Numbered from the stretch's first letter, positions 53,340 through 61,224 are shown. The stretch: DNA of 64,000 bases from Bacillota bacterium (GCA_009711705.1 VENG01000032.1:1-64000), one strand, 5' to 3'. Program-made: numbers and translations. The notes: generated by a model from the sequence alone, not told the origin.

Positions 53340-53594
53340 CTAAACCAGCCTGGCACTCCAATTCTCATTTGACAGCGGGTATTTCTTATTTTTCATGATC
53401 TTTTCATGCAACTTATCCATCTCTCTGGCCATATTTGCTGCCGCTTGTTTATGCATTTGCAGTTCATCCCTCATGATACTTATTATCTGTTTCATCTCCG
53501 CGGTTTTCTGCTCCTGCCTTTCTAATCGTTCTTCCAATTTTAGGATCAGTTTGAGCAGTTCCGCTGTATTATCTTTATTACTTACATTTAACAT
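53340..53594 (-). CDS. small coiled-coil protein
   Basis: This 84-residue protein is almost entirely a charged heptad coiled coil (LLKLILKLEERLERQEQKTA, then MRDELQMHKQAAANMAREMD). AGGTGGTGA stands about ten bases before the ATG. It matches no family I can name. It is transcribed toward the cyclase-like sensor 127 bases away and could belong to the same unit. Confidence 0.6.
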   Translation of the reverse strand: MLNVSNKDNTAELLKLILKLEERLERQEQKTAEMKQIISIMRDELQMHKQAAANMAREMDKLHEKIMKNKKYPLSNENWSARLV

Positions 53595-53628
53595 GCAGAT
53601 TTCACCACCTGAATTAATTTGGTAAAAA

Positions 53629-53708
53629 ATTCCACATGGTGAGCTAATCTTCCTTCTATGTATCTTAAGTTTTTAATTATTACTTTATAGAAGAAGGGAA
53701 TGTGGAAT
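53629..53708. promoter_or_regulatory. long imperfect inverted repeat upstream of galE
   Basis: ATTCCACAT at 53629-53637 is mirrored by ATGTGGAAT at 53700-53708. Inside it, CTTCCTTCTAT (53649-53659) nearly mirrors ATAGAAGAAGG (53687-53697). It separates the divergent coiled-coil gene and galE and could be an operator pair or leader structure. Confidence 0.4.
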
Positions 53709-53764
53709 AATCTATAGTAGTAAAAGGTTAATGCTAAGATTACCGGAAAGGTTTGATTTGTAAT

Positions 53765-54760
53765 ATGAACATACTAGTAACCGGCGGTGCAGGATATATA
53801 GGCTCACATACTTGTGTTGCTCTGCTGGAAGCAGGGCATACTGTGATTGTTGCAGATAATCTTTGCAACAGTAAGGCTGAGACCTTAGATAAAGTAAAAC
53901 AGTTAACGGATAAGGATGTTACTTTCTATGAGATAGACGTGACAGATGAAATAGCGGTGGACAGCGTTTTTGCCACTCACCAGATAGATGGCATCATTCA
54001 TTTTGCCGGTCTTAAGGCAGTGGGTGAGTCGGTGGAGAAGCCACTTTCCTATTATTATAATAATTTGGTAAGTACTATAGTTTTGAGCAAGGCTTGCCTG
54101 AAGTACGGTGTGGGCAAATTTGTATTTAGCTCATCAGCCACCGTGTATGGAGAGAATGAAGTTCCCTTTGTTGAAACCATGGATTTACTTCCAACCACGA
54201 ATCCGTATGGTGAAACCAAAGCCATAAGTGAGCGGATGCTTACTGATGCAGCCAAATCAAATACTGAGTTTTCAGTTTCCCTGTTAAGGTATTTTAACCC
54301 GGTAGGAGCCCATGAGAGCGGTTTAATTGGTGAAGCGCCTACCGGTATTCCCAACAACCTGATGCCGTATGTAACCCAAGTGGCGAAAGGGAAGTTGGAC
54401 CAGCTCCGTGTTTTTGGCAATGACTATCCAACTATAGATGGCACAGGTGTTAGAGATTATATTCATGTGATGGATCTGGCCGAAGGGCATGTGGTCGCAT
54501 TAGATAAGTTGACATCAGGAGTACATATTTATAACCTGGGGACTGGAGAAGGCACTTCAGTTTTACAGTTAGTGAAGGCCTTTGAAAAGGCAAATGATAT
54601 TGAGGTGCCCTATGAAATTGTAGATCGTAGGCCGGGTGATATTGCCGAGTGTTACGCTGATGCTTCAAAAGCTAAAAGAGATTTGGGCTGGACTGCTAAA
54701 CGGGATTTGCTGGATATGTGCCGGGATGCCTGGCGGTTTGAGAGGAATTATGAGGAATAA
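53765..54760 (+). CDS. galE: UDP-glucose 4-epimerase
   Basis: This 331-residue SDR enzyme interconverts UDP-glucose and UDP-galactose (or the N-acetyl forms) for glycan synthesis. It has the NAD motif VTGGAGYIGSHTC at the start, FAGLKAVGESVEKPL, the SSSATVYGE serine/threonine site, and NPYGETKAISERML with the catalytic YxxxK. It continues with RYFNPVGAHESG and DYIHVMDLAEGHV, all in normal order and length. ATG 53765 is the conserved start, though its ribosome site is distant. The last 163 bases are duplicated at 10303-10469. A terminator follows. Confidence 0.96.
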   Translation: MNILVTGGAGYIGSHTCVALLEAGHTVIVADNLCNSKAETLDKVKQLTDKDVTFYEIDVTDEIAVDSVFATHQIDGIIHFAGLKAVGESVEKPLSYYYNNLVSTIVLSKACLKYGVGKFVFSSSATVYGENEVPFVETMDLLPTTNPYGETKAISERMLTDAAKSNTEFSVSLLRYFNPVGAHESGLIGEAPTGIPNNLMPYVTQVAKGKLDQLRVFGNDYPTIDGTGVRDYIHVMDLAEGHVVALDKLTSGVHIYNLGTGEGTSVLQLVKAFEKANDIEVPYEIVDRRPGDIAECYADASKAKRDLGWTAKRDLLDMCRDAWRFERNYEE

Positions 54761-54765
54761 AAAAT

Positions 54766-54804
54766 AATCCCCTTTCCGAGTTATATTCCGGAGGGGGATT
54801 TTCG
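54766..54804 (+). terminator. rho-independent terminator of galE
   Basis: AATCCCC..TTCCG from 54766 pairs with CCGGA..GGGGATT ending near 54800, followed by TTTCGTGTTTT. It starts six bases after the galE stop. Confidence 0.75.
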
Positions 54805-54817
54805 TGTTTTATCCAAG

Positions 54818-55189
54818 CTAGATCACCCCCGCGGTTTTTAGGCGGCGGGACATGTACTTGCATGCGTCAGGGGTGCGGCCCAGGTGATAGGCGGCCTGTT
54901 TGATGGGCATTTTTTGGTGGTTGATGAGTATTGCCAGGTGGTAGAGTTCGTCGTCTTCCCAGGAGTTGGAGAGTCTTTTTATATTGCTTCTGAATTCTTT
55001 CACCCGGGCCATTAGCTCGGGATCTTTTGTTTCGGGTAAGGGCTCTTTACCCGGGTGGGACTGCGGGGTAGGGGCCGGCCGGCGGTCCGGGCTTGGTGTG
55101 TGGCGGCGCACCGGTGCCCGGACCCAGTATTCTTGTATTTTGTTTTCCCGCACTTCGCCTGATTGTATATTTACCTTGATTAGGTTCAC
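54818..55189 (-). CDS. small putative DNA-binding protein, last gene of the amidase group
   Basis: This 123-residue protein has a proline/arginine-rich linker (about 25-55). Its C-terminal helical part (SWEDDELYHLAILINHQKMP, then IKQAAYHLGRTPDACKYMSR) has the shape of a SANT/sigma-r4-like helix-turn-helix. The family is unknown to me. It starts three bases after the amidase gene ends, so they are co-transcribed. Confidence 0.6.
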   Translation of the reverse strand: MNLIKVNIQSGEVRENKIQEYWVRAPVRRHTPSPDRRPAPTPQSHPGKEPLPETKDPELMARVKEFRSNIKRLSNSWEDDELYHLAILINHQKMPIKQAAYHLGRTPDACKYMSRRLKTAGVI

Positions 55190-55192
55190 GGA

Positions 55193-55840
55193 TTAACCCC
55201 CTTTGTTACGCACCACGAAGGCGTTTACGCCTTTTTGCTTTAAACTTTGGGCGTATGCTTCGGCATTTTTCCTGGCGCGAAAGGCGCCCACCTGCACTCG
55301 CCAGAGAACGTCTGGGGTCTTTGGGGTCGGAGCCACGGGGACAGTTCCATCGTCTTCCTGATTAAGGAAAGGGGACACACCCCTTCGGGGAATGTCCCCG
55401 ATTCTATTCGCAGAGCCATCAGGGAGAGTGCCGTGGGCCAGGCCGGAGCGCAGGGCTTGCATGTCTGTGAAGCGTCCGGGGCAGGCTGTGGCGGTCCCGG
55501 GTACTTCCCGGTGGCCCAGTATGTTTTCTGCCGGGATGTCGTGCCGGCGGGCCAGCTTTTGCAGTAGTGTCACCAGGCCCTGGTGCTGTGCTGGCAGCAG
55601 TTGGTGTTTGTCCATGTTTCCTAGCACGGCCACGCCCAGAGAGCACCGGTTCATGCCTTGGGCCCGGCAATGGGCTCCGGGGATGCCCGGCGGGCGGCCA
55701 TTGACTATGTTGCCGCTGCGCTCTATGACGTAGTTGTATCCTATATCCCGCCAGCCCAGCGATAAGTGGTACTGCTTTACCTGCTCGGCGTCCTTTTCTT
55801 CGGCACCGGTGTGGTGCACAACTATATGCGTGTATTGCAT
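55193..55840 (-). CDS. N-acetylmuramoyl-L-alanine amidase with SPOR domain
   Basis: This 215-residue protein has a PGRP/amidase_2 catalytic domain (about 1-130). THIVVHHTGAEEKD has the first zinc histidine pair, GYNYVIERSGNIVNGRP follows, and HREVPGTATACPG has the distal zinc ligands. A linker then leads to a SPOR-type domain (WRVQVGAFRARKNAEAYAQS, to the end) that binds denuded peptidoglycan. No signal peptide is seen, so export may be through the YvrJ/holin-like partner or another route. The linker is encoded by a palindromic repeat (55371-55399). Confidence 0.9.
   Translation of the reverse strand: MQYTHIVVHHTGAEEKDAEQVKQYHLSLGWRDIGYNYVIERSGNIVNGRPPGIPGAHCRAQGMNRCSLGVAVLGNMDKHQLLPAQHQGLVTLLQKLARRHDIPAENILGHREVPGTATACPGRFTDMQALRSGLAHGTLPDGSANRIGDIPRRGVSPFLNQEDDGTVPVAPTPKTPDVLWRVQVGAFRARKNAEAYAQSLKQKGVNAFVVRNKGG
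55371..55399. repeat. palindromic repeat inserted in frame within the amidase gene
   Basis: GGGGACA..CCCC at 55371-55383 pairs with GGGG..TGTCCCC ending at 55399 around a TTC loop. A related GGGGACAGTTCC box lies just before it at about 55338. The stretch encodes the linker between the catalytic and SPOR domains. Confidence 0.65.
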
Positions 55841-55844
55841 TTAT

Positions 55845-55997
55845 TTACCCCCCTGCTTCTTTTTCGCTGACGACCCGGGCCAGTTGGTGGATGCTGAGTG
55901 AAAGGTCATCCAGTTTGTTTTCTATGCGTACCAGTAGGTAGGCGGCCACGGCGATGGGAAAGCCTACGTTGGCAACGCCTTGTAGGATCTCTTCCAT
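55845..55997 (-). CDS. YvrJ-family small membrane protein
   Basis: This 50-residue protein (MEEILQGVANVGFPIAVAAY, continuing LLVRIENKLDDLSLSIHQLA) has one membrane helix and a charged tail, the standard YvrJ layout, sometimes regarded as holin-like. It has a GGAGGGAA site upstream. It overlaps no gene and lies four bases before the amidase start, in the common DUF1659-DUF2922-YvrJ-amidase order. Confidence 0.85.
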   Translation of the reverse strand: MEEILQGVANVGFPIAVAAYLLVRIENKLDDLSLSIHQLARVVSEKEAGG

Positions 55998-56022
55998 TTT
56001 TTTAGTTCCCTCCTTTGGGTGT

Positions 56023-56043
56023 GGGAGGGCTTTTAGCCCTCCC
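56023..56043. terminator. hairpin between DUF2922 and yvrJ genes, possible attenuator
   Basis: GGGAGGGCT at 56023-56031 pairs perfectly with AGCCCTCCC at 56035-56043 across a TTT loop. No T-run follows on the minus strand, the direction of the genes, so it may be a processing or attenuation structure rather than a full terminator. Confidence 0.45.
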
Positions 56044-56052
56044 TTGTTGTGA

Positions 56053-56286
56053 CTACGCGGGGTCGTAGAGGTCGTTGGTGGTCCTGTCCACTACTTTTAT
56101 GTCGTATTTGCTGGCGAGGTCCCCGCCGTTGGTGCTGAAGACGTTTTTGGTGATGATGGTGTCCATGACGGTCTCAATTTCAGCGGCGGTAACGTCGGTG
56201 CGGGGGTTGTCCAGGCTGATGGTCATGCTGGTGCCCCCCTGGCTCCTGAATACCATACGTAGGGTCTGGCTGGTGGTGATAGGCAT
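56053..56286 (-). CDS. DUF2922 protein
   Basis: This 77-residue protein (SQTLRMVFRSQGGTSMTISL, then DNPRTDVTAAEIETVMDTII) is a clear DUF2922 member. The function is unknown. It is almost always beside a DUF1659 gene in Clostridia. An AAGGAGGG site precedes the ATG. Confidence 0.88.
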   Translation of the reverse strand: MPITTSQTLRMVFRSQGGTSMTISLDNPRTDVTAAEIETVMDTIITKNVFSTNGGDLASKYDIKVVDRTTNDLYDPA

Positions 56287-56329
56287 ATTTTCCCTCCTTT
56301 CTTTTAGTCCAACATTTCACAGTCCAACT

Positions 56330-56557
56330 TTAAAGTTGGTTGATTAGTTCTCCGGTGTCGATGCGAGTTACGGAGTCCAGGGGGTCCTGTACCAATCCGG
56401 CCAGTGCCTGGGCTACTTCGTGCAGGTCGGCATCCAGAGCGGCTGGCTTGATGTTGTGCAGGTTTTTGTTGCTGAATTCCGGGTTGCCTTGACCGTCGGT
56501 GCCTACTTGGAAGCGGAGGCGGACCACAGCTTCAGTGGGAACATTTACTATTGGCAT
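56330..56557 (-). CDS. DUF1659 protein
   Basis: This 75-residue protein (VVRLRFQVGTDGQGNPEFSN, KNLHNIKPAALDADLHEVAQ, ALAGLVQDPLDSVTRIDTGE) is a DUF1659 member of unknown function. It is the first gene of the minus-strand amidase group, with an AAGGAGG site before the ATG. Confidence 0.88.
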   Translation of the reverse strand: MPIVNVPTEAVVRLRFQVGTDGQGNPEFSNKNLHNIKPAALDADLHEVAQALAGLVQDPLDSVTRIDTGELINQL

Positions 56558-56689
56558 TTTTATCTATCCTCCTTTCTTCGAGCGGGAGAGGTCGAGACCG
56601 GCTGCTCGGCCTGCCCAAACGGGTGTTCGCCGGTTGATATATAGCTTAATTTACCCGGGGGGTGAAGTCAATACTTTGGTTAAGACCCC

Positions 56690-56945
56690 AAAGTAGTGCC
56701 CAAGGCCTTAATCGTGTTTTATCCTGTAATCCTGTCAAAGGTTTAGGGATATAAAGATTAAAGGCTATTTTGACAGGATTAACAGGATTTACAGGATAGA
56801 TAAGTTAGGTGGGCTTTGGGTTGGTGTCTTTGCTGATTAATGGATGTTGATCGTTTCTACGTTTAAGGATTGAAAAGACTTAAGACCTCTTTGACGGGAT
56901 TAACGGGATTTATGGGATTATGGATCAAAATAAAAAAGACCCCAA
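56690..56945. repeat. composite dispersed repeat, second long copy
   Basis: This stretch runs parallel to 7960-8210: CCTTAATCGTGTTTTATCCT, then a GACAGGATTAACAGGAT box, then GATTAATGGATGTTGATCGT, then GACGGGATTAACGGG. The two copies are 48 kb apart in the same orientation and differ by small gaps. No gene lies in 56558-56959. Confidence 0.85.
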
Positions 56946-56959
56946 AGTAACCCAGGGTC

Positions 56960-57631
56960 TTATTTGCGTTTGCCGAAATTTTCAGCTTCAAAGAGGTGCA
57001 GTTTTGTTTTTTGGCCAAAGACAATCATTATGTCGCCTCGGGTAAGGCGTGTGGTGGGGGTTGGCTGCTCAGGCTCTCCGTTGTGGTAAATCATTAAGAT
57101 GGAGATACCGAACCGGTTGGTGGTATCGAGTTTGGAGATAGTTTTTTCCGCAAATCCGGGGCCTACCTCCAGTTGTTCCACGACGAACCCCCGGGGTAGC
57201 TCCAGGAAGTCTATCTCCGATTCGGCTGATATGGTGTGGGCCAGGCGCAAGCCCATGTCCCGCTCCGGAAAGACTACCTTGTCTGCGCCCATTTTTTCCA
57301 GCACATTGCCTCTTCTCCGGGTGGAAGCCTTCACGGATACCCGGGCATCTGCCTCTTTAAGGATACTGGTGGCAATCAGGGCGCCTTCAAAGTCAGACCC
57401 CATAGCCACCACGGCCTCGTCAAAATTCTTTTGCCCCACCAGCTGAGCCAGTTCCTCTTCGTCGTCACCAACGTCCATGATTGCCCCGGAGATGATCATG
57501 TCCCGCACATGGTCCAGGGCTTCCTCGTCTCTGTCGATAAGAAATATGTCGTGGCCCTGTTCATATAGTCCTTCGATGACTCCGCGACCGAAGCGGCCCG
57601 CCCCGATAACCAAAATGGATTTTTTCTTCAT
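56960..57631 (-). CDS. TrkA/KtrA-type potassium channel regulatory subunit
   Basis: This 223-residue protein has an RCK N-domain (VIGAGRFGRGVIEGLYEQGH, the Rossmann GxGxxG, and IDRDEEALDHV) that binds NAD(H) or ATP, followed by a TrkA_C domain (about 140-215). KtrA-type rings gate K+ transporters. No KtrB/TrkH membrane partner lies nearby, so it must work with one elsewhere. It is flanked by repeats on both sides. Confidence 0.9.
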   Translation of the reverse strand: MKKKSILVIGAGRFGRGVIEGLYEQGHDIFLIDRDEEALDHVRDMIISGAIMDVGDDEEELAQLVGQKNFDEAVVAMGSDFEGALIATSILKEADARVSVKASTRRRGNVLEKMGADKVVFPERDMGLRLAHTISAESEIDFLELPRGFVVEQLEVGPGFAEKTISKLDTTNRFGISILMIYHNGEPEQPTPTTRLTRGDIMIVFGQKTKLHLFEAENFGKRK

Positions 57632-57708
57632 TAAAGGTTTACACCCCCAACCGATTAATCATTGTCACTATCTGTAATACAACTTCTATTTGACTTATTT
57701 TACCTGGC

Positions 57709-57733
57709 AAGCAAGAACCGTCCCTACTTGCTT
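57709..57733. repeat. short palindrome with ACCGTCCC core
   Basis: AAGCAAG at 57709-57715 pairs with CTTGCTT at 57727-57733, around AACCGTCCCTA. It abuts the stop of the XRE gene. The GGGACGGTT core is of a dispersed type related to the GGGGACAGTTCC box in the amidase gene. Confidence 0.5.
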
Positions 57734-58118
57734 ATTTCCTTTTTTTAATTGCTTTTAAAGCCACTTTCATGAATTCAATTAGATCTTCTTTGTCTTCTGC
57801 AGTTAGAGGTGTTCCGTTGAATGTGACATTGTTCTCACGTAAAACGGTGTCCAGATCCCTAGGTGGTATATATGGTAAATCATTGGAATCTGCCTCATGT
57901 GAAGGGAATTTGCGAAATTCTGTGCGCCCCATAAGGTAATCCACCGAAACATCAAATAGATTTGCAATCCGGTTCAGTGTGTTCTGGTCAGGTTCTCTTT
58001 TACCGGATTCATAGGCTGTTATGGTAGAACGCGAGAGGTCTAGGGCTTTTGCCAAATCTTTCTGATATAATTGCTTTTCTTCCCTTAATAGCTTTAGACG
58101 TTGGGGAAATCTTGACAT
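57732..58118 (-). CDS. XRE-family transcriptional regulator
   Basis: This 128-residue protein has a Cro/C1-type helix-turn-helix at about residues 8-62 (LREEKQLYQKDLAKALDLSR, STITAYESGKREPDQNTLNR, FDVSVDYLMGR), as in SinR/Xre regulators. Its C-terminal 65 residues are a small unique helical domain. It faces the spo0E-like gene; the shared 174-base gap holds a consensus promoter overlaid by palindromes that are likely its operators. Confidence 0.92.
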   Translation of the reverse strand: MSRFPQRLKLLREEKQLYQKDLAKALDLSRSTITAYESGKREPDQNTLNRIANLFDVSVDYLMGRTEFRKFPSHEADSNDLPYIPPRDLDTVLRENNVTFNGTPLTAEDKEDLIEFMKVALKAIKKRK

Positions 58119-58195
58119 ATAATCTTCACCCTTATCATAGTAACACAGAATGACACCTGCTCAAATTTGGGGGCACATAATGTATAACTCGATCA

Positions 58196-58238
58196 TTGAC
58201 AGGCTACTATTTGTCACATATAATTGTGAACGGTGACA
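58196..58238 (+). promoter_or_regulatory. consensus sigma-A promoter with palindromic operator over the -10
   Basis: TTGACA (58196-58201), exactly 17 bases, then TATAAT (58219-58224): a full consensus pair. The -10 sits at the centre of TCACA-TATAAT-TGTGA (58214-58229, 5-bp arms). A wider dyad TGTCAC (58212-58217) / GTGACA (58233-58238) surrounds it. Another TGACAC lies at 58151. The promoter points at the Spo0E-like gene; the XRE protein encoded divergently is the obvious candidate repressor. Confidence 0.8.
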
Positions 58239-58292
58239 TTATGTATCTTGCGCAAAATGTGTGTCTTTATTTCTCGTGTTAGGGTGATTTAA

Positions 58293-58469
58293 TTGGACAC
58301 TAATGAAAAAAAGTCACTTGTTGAAGAAAAAATTGAAGAGCTGCGCCTTGTTTTAAACAATCTGCCGGCGTCATCTTTCTCCAGCGGAAAAATGCTTGAG
58401 CTTAGTCGCCAGTTAGATCAACATATAGCTGATTATCAAAAGTTTCAGTGGGTTGAAAAGAAAAAATAA
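58293..58469 (+). CDS. Spo0E-like aspartyl-phosphate phosphatase
   Basis: This 58-residue helical hairpin protein has the Spo0E signature near its end (MLELSRQLDQHIADYQ; consensus SxxLDxxI) after IEELRLVLNNLP. Such proteins dephosphorylate Spo0A~P and delay sporulation. AGGGTGAT lies four bases before the TTG start at 58293. It is expressed from the consensus promoter just upstream and may be co-transcribed with the SLH gene 74 bases on. Confidence 0.8.
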   Translation: MDTNEKKSLVEEKIEELRLVLNNLPASSFSSGKMLELSRQLDQHIADYQKFQWVEKKK

Positions 58470-58543
58470 CAGGCAGGACTTGCTAACGGGTTGTCGAAAT
58501 AATTAACCAGGAAAAGAAATTTAAGGGAGAGTGGCTTTTTATC

Positions 58544-61144
58544 ATGAATAGGCGCGGCTTATCACAATGGTTTTGCTTGTTGCTGCTGCTTTTCCTGTCG
58601 GTTGTCCTGGTTAGTGGTCCGGCCTTTGCGGGTACGGGCTTTTCGGACGTATCCGACAGTCACTGGGCAGCCAAGCATATTTCCAAAATGGGTTCCACCG
58701 GGATAGTGGGTGGCTATTCCGACGGTACATTTCGGCCTAACCAGCCGGTTAAGCAGGTGGAGGCCGTAGTAATGGCGGTACGGTGCATGGATGATAATGC
58801 AGGAAGTAGTTCAATAAGTGTTCCTTTTACTGTTCCATCCTGGGCTGAATCGGATGTGGCCCGGGCATTATCAGTTGGGCTAATCAAAAGCGACGAGGCT
58901 TTTTATGCCAAGTCCGGTGCTACTCGCGCCTGGATTACCAGGTTGCTGGTGCGCATAGTCGGTAAGGATGGAGAAGCCCGCAGTGAACAGGTGATGCCTA
59001 ATTTTATCGACAGTTATAAAATTCCTGACTGGGCCACCGGGTATGTGCGGGTAGCTCAGGAGTATAATCTTGTGGGTGGGTACTCTGACAATTCCTTCCA
59101 ACCCACCAATGCTGTCACCAGGGCTGAACTGGCGGTTTTACTGGGCCGGGCCTTGGAATTTACGGGAGAATCTTCCTCTGACACCATTAAAGGAAGGGTG
59201 TTGGAAACAAGCTTTAATAATCTTACAATAAATACTGATGCAGGTGAGAGGCGTAACTTTACGCTGCCTTCCGGTGTTTCGGTATATGATGAAAACGGGC
59301 AGATAGCTATTAGTGACCTGCAGCGTTATGATCGGGTCTCGCTGGTGGTCGACGGCGAAACTGTGAAGTACATTGAAAAGGTGCCTGGTGATGCTATTTC
59401 CGATGTAGTGAACGGGATTATCGAAGAAGTGTATCCTGAGGCCGGAGCCGTGGTGGTGGAGGTTCCCGCCGGGAATTTGAGAACCCTTTACCTGCCGGAA
59501 GGGGCTGATTTATCGGTTTCCGGTTCTAACAGGCAGGGGCTTACTGCCCTGCAGTACGGGGATGAGGTGGAGGTCAGTCTTACTTCTGACGGATATATTT
59601 CCGGCATCATGGTAAAGAATCGCTCCCAGGAAACATATAATGAAGGCATCGTATATGATTTAAATGTTGACGTATCCCTGATTACGCTTCAGGGTGAGGA
59701 CGGGAAGCTTTATTCCCACCGGCTTGCTGAAAACGCCGTTGTAACCATGGATAGTTACCGGTTCCCCACTCTTGAAGATGTACACAAAGGAGACCGGGTG
59801 AGCCTGGAGGTTGAGGATGGTGCTGTAAGGGAGATAAATGTGCTGGAGGTTTCCTCGCGGCTAAGTATGACGGGCACGGTAATTATTATTTCGCCGGAGG
59901 ATCGGGTGATTACCCTGGAAGTGGAAGAGCAGCTTAAATCCTTCCGGGTGACTGCTGACGCGGATATTAACATATCCGGCCTGGAAAATGCCCGGCTGGA
60001 TGATGTGGTAATCGGTGACGAAGTGCAGGTGCAGGTGGAAAACGGTGAAGTAACTTCCCTGGAAATAGAGGGGCGCCAGGTGGAGAATGAGGTGACCGGC
60101 ACAGTAGTCGGTGTGGATACCGGTAACAGAGTGCTCACTTTAAAGGATAAGCAAGACAAGCTGCAGGCCTATGAGGTTAGGGATAATGCCCGGGTGCTAA
60201 TAGAAGGTGATGAAGGCGATCTGGGTGATATTGAAAAAGATATGGATGTGGAAGCACGGCTGCTGGATGAAGAAATTATGTACCTGGAAGTAGATAATTC
60301 CCTGGAAGGCACCGTGGACAGCCTGGACGATGAAGGACTCCTGCTGGTACTCCGGGACCAAACCGGGGACAGGGAAACTTACGTAATAGATGATAATGTT
60401 GATATTGACAGTGAAGACGACCGTAATGACCTGGACGAAATAAACCGGGGCGACTATGTGGAGATAACCCTGGATGATGATGTGGTCACGGAAATTCAAT
60501 TACGCACCCAGCTTATTCTCCGTGTAGACAGGGTGCGGGAGCAGTGGGACAGGATTGAGACCGAGGATGAAGACGGAGACGATGTAAGGCTTTACGTGCG
60601 CGACGGGGTGGACCTGGCGGTGCCCGGCATTGATTATCCTGATCTTGATGATGTGAAAGAGGATGATACGGTCAGGGCCACCTTCCTGGGTAACGATCTG
60701 GATAAGGTGGAAGTGTTAGAGCCAAAACGCGGCAAAGTTACATCCGTTAATACCTATGCGGAGACAATTACCTTTGATTACTATAACGGTAAGACAGCGA
60801 CTCTGGATTTTGACAGTGATTGTGAGATTATAATTGACGATGATGATTACGACAGATTAAATATGATTTCTCGTGGTGACCGCGTAGAGGTATTGGAGAA
60901 TGTGGAAGGCGGGTATGACTTTAAAGTGATGGAGCAAGTCACCGGTACCCTGGCCTTTGACGTAGATGATGTTGATGAAGTATACCTGGAAGATGACTAC
61001 CGGGGCTGGGAAGATTATGATGTGTATAACAATGTGTACGTGCAAGACTCCGGCGGTAGTCTCTCCCTCAGGAGTCTGAATAAAGGAGATAATGTGACAC
61101 TATACTTGCTTAACGACCTGGTATATGAAATAGAATTACGCTAA
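58544..61144 (+). CDS. S-layer-type protein: SLH domains plus repeated beta domains
   Basis: This 866-residue secreted protein has a signal peptide (to about residue 29, ending AFA-GTG) and then two recognisable SLH motifs (FSDVSDSHWAAKHISKMGST, GGYSDGTFRPNQPV, and later VGGYSDNSFQPTNAVTRAEL) with a weaker one between. SLH domains bind pyruvylated secondary wall polymer. After residue 215 come repeated acidic beta modules, each with D..V.G..V/L.V..DG.V..I-like strands. The acidic character suggests calcium binding. A terminator follows. The neighbouring WecG/LCP genes may build its polymer anchor. Confidence 0.9.
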   Translation: MNRRGLSQWFCLLLLLFLSVVLVSGPAFAGTGFSDVSDSHWAAKHISKMGSTGIVGGYSDGTFRPNQPVKQVEAVVMAVRCMDDNAGSSSISVPFTVPSWAESDVARALSVGLIKSDEAFYAKSGATRAWITRLLVRIVGKDGEARSEQVMPNFIDSYKIPDWATGYVRVAQEYNLVGGYSDNSFQPTNAVTRAELAVLLGRALEFTGESSSDTIKGRVLETSFNNLTINTDAGERRNFTLPSGVSVYDENGQIAISDLQRYDRVSLVVDGETVKYIEKVPGDAISDVVNGIIEEVYPEAGAVVVEVPAGNLRTLYLPEGADLSVSGSNRQGLTALQYGDEVEVSLTSDGYISGIMVKNRSQETYNEGIVYDLNVDVSLITLQGEDGKLYSHRLAENAVVTMDSYRFPTLEDVHKGDRVSLEVEDGAVREINVLEVSSRLSMTGTVIIISPEDRVITLEVEEQLKSFRVTADADINISGLENARLDDVVIGDEVQVQVENGEVTSLEIEGRQVENEVTGTVVGVDTGNRVLTLKDKQDKLQAYEVRDNARVLIEGDEGDLGDIEKDMDVEARLLDEEIMYLEVDNSLEGTVDSLDDEGLLLVLRDQTGDRETYVIDDNVDIDSEDDRNDLDEINRGDYVEITLDDDVVTEIQLRTQLILRVDRVREQWDRIETEDEDGDDVRLYVRDGVDLAVPGIDYPDLDDVKEDDTVRATFLGNDLDKVEVLEPKRGKVTSVNTYAETITFDYYNGKTATLDFDSDCEIIIDDDDYDRLNMISRGDRVEVLENVEGGYDFKVMEQVTGTLAFDVDDVDEVYLEDDYRGWEDYDVYNNVYVQDSGGSLSLRSLNKGDNVTLYLLNDLVYEIELR

Positions 61145-61152
61145 GTCTAAGA

Positions 61153-61180
61153 AACCCCGGCCGAAGGGCCGGGGTTCTTT
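61153..61180 (+). terminator. rho-independent terminator of the SLH gene
   Basis: AACCCCGGCC at 61153-61162 pairs with GGCCGGGGTT at 61167-61176 across GAAG, then CTTTAATAAG. It begins eight bases after the stop. Confidence 0.85.
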
Positions 61181-61183
61181 AAT

Positions 61184-61224
61184 AAGTAAATAAATTGGGG
61201 GTCTGACCACCCAACTTACTGTTT
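61184..61224. repeat. degenerate copy of the GGGGCCTGACCCC hairpin repeat
   Basis: AAGTAAATAAATTGGGGG and the following TCTGACCACCCAACTTACT form an imperfect version of the hairpin at 61712-61757. The two copies flank the antitoxin/toxin pair. Confidence 0.7.

Noticed and set aside
10303..54760. galE repeats as att sites of a site-specific integrative element
   Set aside because: No integrase is seen, and for integration into a gene 3' end the intact copy should have its 3' side facing the element; here its 5' side does.
56558..56959. Small RNA gene in the gap before the TrkA-type gene
   Set aside because: The gap is fully explained by dispersed repeat modules shared with 7.9-8.2 kb; no promoter or terminator pair is visible.
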